39,782 nucleotides of DNA from the NCBI GenBank assembly GCA_947302655.1, contig CAMYVW010000004.1, forward strand, positions 1 to 39,782. The letters are read 5' to 3'. The notes under the pieces are model-generated. The model was not told the origin of the DNA, did no database searches, and saw only the letters and a list, made by a program, of their open reading frames with translations. The position numbers and the translations under genes are program-made. This document shows positions 32,355 to 39,782 of this stretch, in pieces. Origin of the DNA: an uncultured Mycoplasmatota bacterium (lineage in GTDB: Bacteria > Bacillota_I > Bacilli_A > RF39 > UBA660). Every line of letters starts with the position of its first letter. The stretch's first letter is position 1.

Positions 32355-35084
32355 ATGGCTAAATTGTACCCACCTTATATCAATGGTACAATTCCAGCTT
32401 TTTATTATTCAGAAGGGGCGACTAATACTAAGATAGTCGTCCCTTTCACTATGAATAAGGCCGTGGCCGCAAGTGAAGTTGCTGGTTTTGCACTAAAAAT
32501 AAAAACAATTAATGGTGATGTTAAAGGGGTTGTTAGAGAAGATGTTGATAACCTTGTTATTAGTTCAAACGTATCAGTAACTTTTTCTCCAAAAGAAATG
32601 ACATTTGTAATTGGTCAATATTATAAAGTTCAACTTGCTTATATAGATACAGATGGTGTAATTGGATACTATTCTACTGTTGGTATTATTAAATGTACTA
32701 CTAAACCAACAATTTATATTGAAGGATTAAGTTTTGGACAGGCTAATACTCATAATTATTCTTACACTGGAGTATATAGCCAAGAAGGAGGAGATGTTAC
32801 TGAAAAGTTATATTCTTCTCAATTTATTTTATATGATAGCGATCATAATGTTATAGTTGATTCAGGAGAAATATTACATAATACCTCTTTTGACAATGTT
32901 CCTTATGAGGCTCATGAAGAATTTTTAATTAGTCAAGATTTAGATTTAAATAAATCTTATTATATTCAATTTAAAATTACAACTATGAATCAATTAACTC
33001 TTCATAGTTTACGATATAGATTAATTCAAAGACGCTCTATTCCAGCCGCAGTTAATTTTAATTTAATTGCAATGAGAGATTTTAATAATGGGTATGTTTT
33101 ATTATCTATGATGGATGTTAGTGATCTTGTTGTTTCTGGTGCTTTTTTAATATCAAGAGCTAGTAGTAAAAATCATTTTCGATGGGAAGAATTAAAACGT
33201 ATTGATTTACACGCAGAAAAACCAGAAGACTGGCACTATAAAGATTTTACTGTAGAGCAGGGAGTTATTTATAAATATTCAATTCAACAATATAATGCTT
33301 ATGGAATTTATTCAGATAGAATTGAATCTAATTTAGTAACAGTAGATTTTGAAGATATGTTTTTATATGATGGAAAACGTCAATTAAGAATTCGTTATAA
33401 CCCTAAAGTATCTACTTTTAGAAATACTATATTAGAAAGTAAAACAGAAACTATAGGTTCACAATATCCATATTTTAGTAGAAATGGTAATGTAAATTAT
33501 AAAGAATTTACTATATCTGGATTAATTTCTTATTTAACAGATGAAGATGAAAATTTTACAACCATGGATGCTCTTGGCCTTGATGGTTATTCTAATATCA
33601 ATGATATTTATGGAAAATATAGTACTACAAATTTAGTAGATTATAATATGGCAGCAGAGCGATTTTTTAAAAATGATGTGTTAAATTGGTTAACTGATGG
33701 GCATGTTAAATTATTTAAAACTCCTGCAGAAGGTAATTTTATAGTTCGTTTAATGAATGTTTCTTTAGCACCTATGGATCAATTAGGTCGAATGTTACAT
33801 TCTTTTAATGCAAGTGCTTATGAAGTAGATGAATTTACAGATAAAAATTTAGCATATTATGGATTAATAGATCCAAAAGAAAACTTACAAACTCAAATGC
33901 AATGGGCAACTATTGATATTAATACTGCGGTTCAGGCTTATTTGGCGCAAGAAGGAAAAGAATTACAAGAAGTTATTGGTCAAGAAATTGATTTAGTGAC
34001 TAAAGATTTAGTTTCTGTTGATTTTATAGATATGGTTCCTGGTGCTCATATTAGTCTTAATACTGAAGATATTCAAATAGGTGCAACTGGAGCGTATTCT
34101 TTTCATACTGCAAATGATGATTATGTTATATCATCAGTAAAATATAGAATTGATACCATAAATGATGGTCAATTAACTTATGGATATTTAACTCAAGTAA
34201 TTAGTTTATTTGGTATTATTAATGATATTCAAATAGTTGATACTCCAGCTCAACAATTTATTGGATTAGATTATTTAACTAATGCTGCTATATGGGATTC
34301 TATTACACATGGATATATTCCTAGTACTAATATATTAGATTCTGTAAACGATACTCGTACTACAATTTTAAAAATTACTGGTTTAAAAGCAGAAAAAAGA
34401 CCTGTTACTGTATTATATGTACCAGATGCATCTATCCAATCTGCTTATGGAACAGATGATTTTGATATATCACATTATACATTTTATACAGATATGTATT
34501 GTGGTGAACGAATTTATGACGAAGACGAAAGACAAAAAGTAATTTTTAATTGGGATAAAATTGATCCTTTAACTATTTATGAGCTTCGAGTTAAAGCGCA
34601 AACATATCCTTATGATACTATAAAAAATTATCAATATTATGTAGATGCTAATTTACCAGATTTTACTCCACAATTAAATTTATATATTGATGGATATACA
34701 AAAGAGATATATATAGCTACTGAAGATATGTTTAAATTTATTCTTAATGATGAAGAAATAGATTTAACTGAAATAGAAAAATATGTTTTAGAAAGTGGAG
34801 AAGTAGATATTGTTAATATTGAATCAAATTTTGGTGTATTATTAGAATTGGGTTTTTCTAAACAAATTAAAACATTTAATGTTGAAGTTGAATATTCTAA
34901 ATATCCTAATTTATATAGTGCACGTCGTCAATATTTTAATGAATATGCTAATATGATGAATATTAGAAATACTTCTCATTATTCTAACATAGATAATATA
35001 AAATTATATTATAAAAATTACTTATTAGAATTAAATAAAGCTTTAGATCAATATAGAGAGGAGAATGGAATCAATGACGAATGA
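32355..35084 (+). CDS. Tail-tip structural protein with Ig/FN3-like domains
   Basis: 909 residues starting soon after GAAGAGGAG. The N-terminal half looks like repeated beta-sandwich domains (fibronectin/Ig-like): FYYSEGATNTKIVVPFTMNK, then YKVQLAYIDTDGVIGYYS and IYKYSIQQYNAYGIYSDRIESN. A middle region LFKTPAEGNFIVRLMNVSLAPMDQLGRMLHSFNASAYEVDEF resembles the end of distal-tail (Dit) domains. The C-terminal 200 residues (TEKYVLESGEVDIV region, ending YKNYLLELNKALDQYREE) form a helical tail. Its last bases overlap the hub gene. It likely forms the ring at the tail end that bridges tube and hub. Confidence 0.68.
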   Translation: MAKLYPPYINGTIPAFYYSEGATNTKIVVPFTMNKAVAASEVAGFALKIKTINGDVKGVVREDVDNLVISSNVSVTFSPKEMTFVIGQYYKVQLAYIDTDGVIGYYSTVGIIKCTTKPTIYIEGLSFGQANTHNYSYTGVYSQEGGDVTEKLYSSQFILYDSDHNVIVDSGEILHNTSFDNVPYEAHEEFLISQDLDLNKSYYIQFKITTMNQLTLHSLRYRLIQRRSIPAAVNFNLIAMRDFNNGYVLLSMMDVSDLVVSGAFLISRASSKNHFRWEELKRIDLHAEKPEDWHYKDFTVEQGVIYKYSIQQYNAYGIYSDRIESNLVTVDFEDMFLYDGKRQLRIRYNPKVSTFRNTILESKTETIGSQYPYFSRNGNVNYKEFTISGLISYLTDEDENFTTMDALGLDGYSNINDIYGKYSTTNLVDYNMAAERFFKNDVLNWLTDGHVKLFKTPAEGNFIVRLMNVSLAPMDQLGRMLHSFNASAYEVDEFTDKNLAYYGLIDPKENLQTQMQWATIDINTAVQAYLAQEGKELQEVIGQEIDLVTKDLVSVDFIDMVPGAHISLNTEDIQIGATGAYSFHTANDDYVISSVKYRIDTINDGQLTYGYLTQVISLFGIINDIQIVDTPAQQFIGLDYLTNAAIWDSITHGYIPSTNILDSVNDTRTTILKITGLKAEKRPVTVLYVPDASIQSAYGTDDFDISHYTFYTDMYCGERIYDEDERQKVIFNWDKIDPLTIYELRVKAQTYPYDTIKNYQYYVDANLPDFTPQLNLYIDGYTKEIYIATEDMFKFILNDEEIDLTEIEKYVLESGEVDIVNIESNFGVLLELGFSKQIKTFNVEVEYSKYPNLYSARRQYFNEYANMMNIRNTSHYSNIDNIKLYYKNYLLELNKALDQYREENGINDE

Positions 35085-38000
35085 TGAACGTTTCTTAATT
35101 GATAAAGATTTTTTAAGATTACTCGATCTTGAAAGAGAAAAAGAAATTTTTGTCAAAATCATTGCTTTAGATTTTAATGAACATCCTCTTGAATCAATTG
35201 AAGGTCGAGTGACTCAAGGATCAGTGTCTGTTGATGGAACATCTGCAGTACGTAGGACTTGTTCTCTGACACTGGTTGCAAATGAATTAAATATTCATGA
35301 ATTTTATTGGGGTTTAAATACAAAATTTAAATTATATGTAGGTATTAACAATGTTGTTAAAACTCGTCAACCATATTTAAAAAAATATAAAACTTATCCA
35401 GATATTTGTTGGTTTAAAATGGGTACGTATATTATTTCATCATTTAATACGTCTCAAAGTACAAATCAATACATAGTGTCTATTCAGGGTAAGGATAAAA
35501 TGACATTATTAAATGGTGAGTTGGGAGGTATTATTACTCCATTATCTTGGGATTTTGGAAAAATTGATGAAGTTAATATTGATGGAACCGTTACTAAAAA
35601 AGATTATTTAATTAGAGATATTATTTTAGAATCAGTACATGAACATGCTCAAGAACCATATTGGAATATTATTATTAATGATTTAGATGATTATGGTCTT
35701 GAATTATTAGAATACAGAGGAGATATTCCTATGTATTTAATATATAGCAAAGAAGAAGGGGTAGTAGTTCAAATGTTATTTGAATTACCGCAAGATTTAG
35801 TAGGTGATATGACTGAAGAAGATATTATTTTTGATTATCGTATTTCTCAATTAGAAGGAGAATTTGAACCTACTGAATTCATTGATCCTAATAATCCTCA
35901 AATTAAATATACTATTATGAAAGCTGAATATGGCGATGTTATTGGTTATCGCACTACAGAATTAGTTTATGCTGGAGATTTAATTTCCAATGTAGGTGAA
36001 ACAGTTACTTCTATGTTGGATAAAATTATAGATATGTTAGGAGAATTTGAATATTTTTATGATTTAGATGGAAGATTTATTTTCCAACGTAAAAAAACTT
36101 ATATTCAAAGTTCTTTTTCTCCAATTAAACAAGATGATAAAGAAATTTATATAGAAAATGCTGCAGAAACTTCGGCATGTGCATATTCTTTTGATAATTC
36201 AATGTTAATTACATCTTTTACTAATACTCCTAATTTTAATGAATTAAAAAATGATTTTTCTTTATGGGGAGTGCGAAAAGGAATTACCGGTATTGAAATT
36301 CCTATTCATTTAAGATATGCTATTGATACAAAACCTTGGATGTATACATCTTATACAGGTCAAATTTATATTACTCAAGAAGGATATGATAATTATCATA
36401 AAATTATTGATGAATATAAAGCTTGGTTAGAAAAAAGAAAAAGAGAAGAAGCAGAAGCAGCTGGAAAAATATTTTTTACTAAACAACCAGTACCTGAACC
36501 TTTTCAAGATGAACATGGAAATAGTAAATGGTGGAAATTATTAGATTGGGCCAATTATTATTATTTATTAAGTGGTGAATTTCCTTCTAATCATCAAATG
36601 CGTGAATATAAAAATGAAAACGTAGGACTTGAAGGTGGAAACCCAGAGGCATTCGAATTACCAGATGGAAATATAATTAAACAAAAATGGCATGTAGTAG
36701 ATGTTGAACCAGATACTGGTAATCTTTATTATGGAGAAGGTGCATTTTGTAGAATGATAAATACTACTGATATGAATGGAAATGCTATTGTTATTCCTGA
36801 TTATACTCAAGAATATCATCATCTGGATAGATGGTCTCCTACAATGCATGGACAATCTTGTGGTCATTATTATGAACAATTTATTTATTTAAATCAGAAT
36901 TATCCAGTTGTGACTTTAATTTATGACCCAATGATACCTACTATGGCATTAAATGATGATATTGTTGCCAATTTAGATAAAATAATTATTGAAGATGGTA
37001 ATTTAACAGAAAATGCAATTACATGTGATTGGCGAGAATTAATTTATCAAATGTCTTTAGATTATAATAAATATCATCATAATGAAGATTTTTTAATTAA
37101 AATTGATAATAATAATACTTTACCAGATGGGACCCATTTATATGAGGGGGGATATACTGGTTATGAACAATATTATATTGATTTAAATGGATTTTGGCGA
37201 GATTTATATAACCCAGACTATAATTATACTTATGAAGCAACTTTTCCAAATGTAACTAAATTTAATACTTATAAAGAAAATTATTATATTTATCAAAATT
37301 GTAAAGATTTAACTTATAGTGAAGCTAAGGCTGCGGCCCAGGCTTGGAAGTCACTATGTGGTCAAGCTTTTTATTATTATAATTATAAAAGTCAATTTGT
37401 GGCTTTATCCTCTTATCCAACTGAAGAAATATATAATCAGCATCCTGAACATTATTTTTTTGTAAGAAGATGTGATGCATTAACTACAACTGCTAATGCT
37501 CCAGAATGGTGCTTTACAGCTTTAGATTACGATAGTGTTAATACTCAATATTATATAAAAAATAGTGGTCAATATGATGAAAACACACATTGGGCAACTG
37601 CTATTACTGATAATCCAGAATTACTTAATTTTTGGTTTGATTTTTTAGATTCAGAAGATAGTAGAATTAGTCAATATAAAGTATGTAAAATTGGAGATAG
37701 GACGAAAGCAAGCAATGATTCTAATATAAAATCCATTTATTTTAGAGACGTACCAACGGTAATTTTTGTTGATCCAAGTACAGATATAGCTGCTGAACAA
37801 GCAAAAATGGGTACTGGATATACTTATGTTTTATTACCAGATTATTATGAGAATTTATTCTCAATGAGTGGTCAAGGAAAATCTGCTATAGATGTATTAA
37901 ATGAGTGGTTATACTTATATGCTTATTGTGCAGAATCAATCAGTATAAATTCTATTCCAGTTTATTATTTAGAACCAAATACTCGTATTTTTGTTCGAGA

Positions 38001-38112
38001 TGATAATAGTGGAATTAATGGTGAATATATAATTACAAGATTGACATTTCCATTAACTCATAATGGTACGATGTCAATATCTGCTACTAAAGCAGTAGAA
38101 AACTTGTATTAA
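35074..38112 (+). CDS. Tail hub (Tal/gp27-like) protein
   Basis: 1012 residues. ATG 35074 is preferred to the in-frame ATG 35065 because GAGAGGAG ends only one base before the latter. The N-terminus has hub character: a domain IEGRVTQGSVSVDGTSAVRRTCSLTLVA followed by WFKMGTYIISSFNTSQSTNQYIVSIQGKDKMTLLNGELGG. A central helical segment leads to the second hub half (ETVTSMLDKIIDMLGEFEYFYDLDGRFIFQRKKTYIQ). A Tyr/Asn-rich central insertion follows, then a C-terminal SINSIPVYYLEPNTRIFVRDD region like a hub barrel. It should sit at the tail end with the tape measure C-terminus inside it. It overlaps the preceding gene by 11 bases. Confidence 0.75.
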   Translation: MTNDERFLIDKDFLRLLDLEREKEIFVKIIALDFNEHPLESIEGRVTQGSVSVDGTSAVRRTCSLTLVANELNIHEFYWGLNTKFKLYVGINNVVKTRQPYLKKYKTYPDICWFKMGTYIISSFNTSQSTNQYIVSIQGKDKMTLLNGELGGIITPLSWDFGKIDEVNIDGTVTKKDYLIRDIILESVHEHAQEPYWNIIINDLDDYGLELLEYRGDIPMYLIYSKEEGVVVQMLFELPQDLVGDMTEEDIIFDYRISQLEGEFEPTEFIDPNNPQIKYTIMKAEYGDVIGYRTTELVYAGDLISNVGETVTSMLDKIIDMLGEFEYFYDLDGRFIFQRKKTYIQSSFSPIKQDDKEIYIENAAETSACAYSFDNSMLITSFTNTPNFNELKNDFSLWGVRKGITGIEIPIHLRYAIDTKPWMYTSYTGQIYITQEGYDNYHKIIDEYKAWLEKRKREEAEAAGKIFFTKQPVPEPFQDEHGNSKWWKLLDWANYYYLLSGEFPSNHQMREYKNENVGLEGGNPEAFELPDGNIIKQKWHVVDVEPDTGNLYYGEGAFCRMINTTDMNGNAIVIPDYTQEYHHLDRWSPTMHGQSCGHYYEQFIYLNQNYPVVTLIYDPMIPTMALNDDIVANLDKIIIEDGNLTENAITCDWRELIYQMSLDYNKYHHNEDFLIKIDNNNTLPDGTHLYEGGYTGYEQYYIDLNGFWRDLYNPDYNYTYEATFPNVTKFNTYKENYYIYQNCKDLTYSEAKAAAQAWKSLCGQAFYYYNYKSQFVALSSYPTEEIYNQHPEHYFFVRRCDALTTTANAPEWCFTALDYDSVNTQYYIKNSGQYDENTHWATAITDNPELLNFWFDFLDSEDSRISQYKVCKIGDRTKASNDSNIKSIYFRDVPTVIFVDPSTDIAAEQAKMGTGYTYVLLPDYYENLFSMSGQGKSAIDVLNEWLYLYAYCAESISINSIPVYYLEPNTRIFVRDDNSGINGEYIITRLTFPLTHNGTMSISATKAVENLY

Positions 38113-38126
38113 GGAGGATAAGGAGA

Positions 38127-38471
38127 ATGGCAAATGTAGTAAAACAATTTCGTTATTATAACGATGATAATGCCGAAAAAAATCAACCTAAAACAGCCAC
38201 TAGTCCAGATTATGTTAGTGGTAATATTTTTAAATCTTTTTTCCCGATTCTTCAATTAGGAGTACAAGCTCTTCCTGGTACAATGCTTTATCTAAACGGT
38301 GCAATAGACCCAGTTATAATTGGTCGTACTGGAATCTATGAATTAGATTTAGAAGAAGAAGTTGAAATTTCTGATCTTCGATTTGATTTATATTCTATTA
38401 ATGCTATACAAAACAACAGTAATGCATATTTAATTGTTGATATTATTTATGATAATGGAGAGGAGAGTTAA
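38127..38471 (+). CDS. Small tail-tip protein of unknown function
   Basis: 114 residues from an ATG shortly after AAGGAGG and AAGGAG. A central PGTMLYLNGAIDPVIIGRTGIYELDLEEEVEISDLRFDL segment is a beta-rich small domain that I remember as common next to hub genes in gut Firmicute phages, often annotated only as hypothetical. It is hydrophilic, with no catalytic or membrane motif. Its final bases hold the ribosome site (AGGAG at 38461-38465) of the next gene. It may be a clip between hub and fibre. Confidence 0.6.
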   Translation: MANVVKQFRYYNDDNAEKNQPKTATSPDYVSGNIFKSFFPILQLGVQALPGTMLYLNGAIDPVIIGRTGIYELDLEEEVEISDLRFDLYSINAIQNNSNAYLIVDIIYDNGEES

Positions 38472-38472
38472 G

Positions 38473-39782
38473 ATGGGTTTTTATGGTAATATTACAAATA
38501 CATCAAGAACTCAATTCCAGTTTGATAGAGTATATATAAACAGAAGAGAAATGGATCAAGCGGCAAGCGAAGATGGCATTTACGCTGGAAGATATGTTCT
38601 TGTAAATTATGAAGAAGAAGGTGCAACTGATTATTATTTGCACGCTTATAAAATTGCATCTGAATCTGGTTTTTTATTCGGATCTTCATACAATGGAGAA
38701 GAATTAACTCGTTTTTTATACGTAGATTCTCCAGAAGATGCCAGAGATAAAAATGTGGTCTTTAATGGGCAAGTTATTGTTATCCCTCCAGATCATTTGC
38801 ATAATTTAGTTGATTTAAATGCAACAGAATGGGAATATTGGCGTGTTAATGGATATGCTGAAGTAGAAAGACCTGTAGAAGGAGAGTCTGAAAATGAACC
38901 TGAAACAGAAATAATAAAATATGCTACTTTTGCACAATTCCAAGATCCCTATGCTTTAAATTATAACGTTGATGTTTCATTTTATGGAACTTCTAGAGGA
39001 TATGATTCAACGGTTTGGCAAAAGGTTTATCAAAATGGTGAAGATAAATATGTAATGGTAGCAGAATTAAATACTGTTGTACCTACTTTTGATATTGAAG
39101 CAGATGCACCAAAAATGGTACCATTAACTCCTCATTTTGATGCTAGTAGTACAAATGTATATTATAAATTACATTGGTCACCACCTTGGGGATTTAGGGT
39201 CAAGGCCGCAAGTCCAGAATTAAAAGGGCCTATTTTAAATGATAATGGGACTGATTCATCTTCTGGATTAACATATATGACCTCTAATTCTGAAGAATAT
39301 CCATCAGATGAAACAACAACTTGGTATAAAACTGTTTATAATGGAGTAGATGCAGCAACAGACTATGTATTTACTTTAAATGAACAGAAAAATCAAGGAA
39401 AATGGATACCAAAAGATGAAAATTTAAGAGAAGACAAACTTATTGATAATATATATCAAAAAGAAGTAGTAATCGAAACACCAGCAGCTATTTATTATAA
39501 TAAAGCAGGTTTTGATCCAGAAACAATTTCTTATTCTTATTTTGAAACCGAGATTGAAAATCAACAAGAATATGATAATGGTACTTATTATAAAAAAGTT
39601 GATGGTAAATATGTTCTTGCAGACGATTTAGAGTTTGATGAAGAAAATGGTCCGTTTTATAAAAAAATAGAAGACCATATTTTATTACAACCTACTGGAC
39701 GTAGTGGTCATGTATATAATAAGCATGATGGATCTATTACAGATTCAGTGCAAGAAGATATGCAAGAATTATCTATTATGTT
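38473..39782 (+). CDS. Tail appendage or fibre protein, C-terminus beyond the window
   Basis: 436 residues before the window edge with no stop. It starts MGFYGNITNTSRTQFQFDRV, an opening I recognise from fibre/appendage proteins next to hub genes in Firmicute phages, followed by YINRREMDQAASEDGIYAGR and a YVLVNYE strand. Beyond about residue 180 are loosely repeated modules containing (W/Y)-x-K-V-Y and YKKV.GKYVLA-type motifs, such as VWQKVYQNGEDKYVMVAEL, WYKTVYNGVD and YYKKVDGKYVLADDLEF, which suggest a multi-domain adhesion or fibre-attachment protein. The start is 7 bases after AGGAG. Confidence 0.7.
   Translation, partial: MGFYGNITNTSRTQFQFDRVYINRREMDQAASEDGIYAGRYVLVNYEEEGATDYYLHAYKIASESGFLFGSSYNGEELTRFLYVDSPEDARDKNVVFNGQVIVIPPDHLHNLVDLNATEWEYWRVNGYAEVERPVEGESENEPETEIIKYATFAQFQDPYALNYNVDVSFYGTSRGYDSTVWQKVYQNGEDKYVMVAELNTVVPTFDIEADAPKMVPLTPHFDASSTNVYYKLHWSPPWGFRVKAASPELKGPILNDNGTDSSSGLTYMTSNSEEYPSDETTTWYKTVYNGVDAATDYVFTLNEQKNQGKWIPKDENLREDKLIDNIYQKEVVIETPAAIYYNKAGFDPETISYSYFETEIENQQEYDNGTYYKKVDGKYVLADDLEFDEENGPFYKKIEDHILLQPTGRSGHVYNKHDGSITDSVQEDMQELSIM

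Overview
The window is a structural (packaging, head and tail) module of a tailed double-stranded DNA phage with a very low-GC genome. The host is probably a low-GC Firmicute: the ribosome sites are strong AGGAGG types, the promoters match the sigma-A consensus, the standard bacterial code is used (TAA, TAG and TGA all end genes), and the tail-tip proteins resemble, from memory, those of phages of gut Clostridia and related groups. Nearly everything is on the + strand. A long tail tube gene, an enormous tape measure and no recognisable sheath gene point to a long non-contractile tail (siphovirus morphology). No tRNA, integrase, lysis enzyme, replication gene, CRISPR array or insertion sequence was seen, and no gene-free stretch is longer than about 150 bases.

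Layout. 1-209 is the start of a leftward membrane protein. 255-318 holds two back-to-back promoters. 344-4738 is the packaging block: two zinc-ribbon proteins, the large terminase, and a small PD-(D/E)xK-like nuclease. 4752-9936 is the head block: portal, prohead protease fused to a scaffold with an internal start, a probable decoration protein, the major capsid protein and an Ig-like head protein, closed by a strong terminator at 9972. 10037-14016 carries neck and connector genes. 14041-15027 is the tail tube, followed by a terminator. 15101-16126 is an unknown helical protein. 16179-16706 is the likely tail-assembly chaperone, in its own promoter-terminator cassette. 16849-26571 is a tape measure of about 3240 residues containing a Hint (intein/BIL-type) domain. 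After another terminator and a consensus promoter, 26696-39782 is the tail-tip and fibre block, and its last gene runs off the window.

The genes follow the usual order of virion assembly: terminase packages DNA through the portal into a scaffolded, protease-matured head; connectors close it; the tube polymerises around the tape measure with chaperone help; the tip, hub and fibres complete the tail. Terminators sit after four points where dosage should drop: capsid plus Ig-like gene, tail tube, chaperone and tape measure.

The most interesting signals are: (1) a complete Hint domain in the tape measure ending in His-Asn followed by Met, just before the conserved C-terminal tape-measure segment; (2) a GGGAAAT slippery heptamer at the capsid stop codon, with a stem-loop 5 bases downstream, that would fuse the capsid to the Ig-like protein by -1 frameshifting; (3) an in-frame ribosome site inside the protease gene that would make free scaffold; (4) a chaperone gene on a perfect consensus promoter, with no G/GT-type frameshift; and (5) a probable non-ATG (ATA) start for the first gene of the operon. 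Family assignments come from memory and motif reading; no database search was run.
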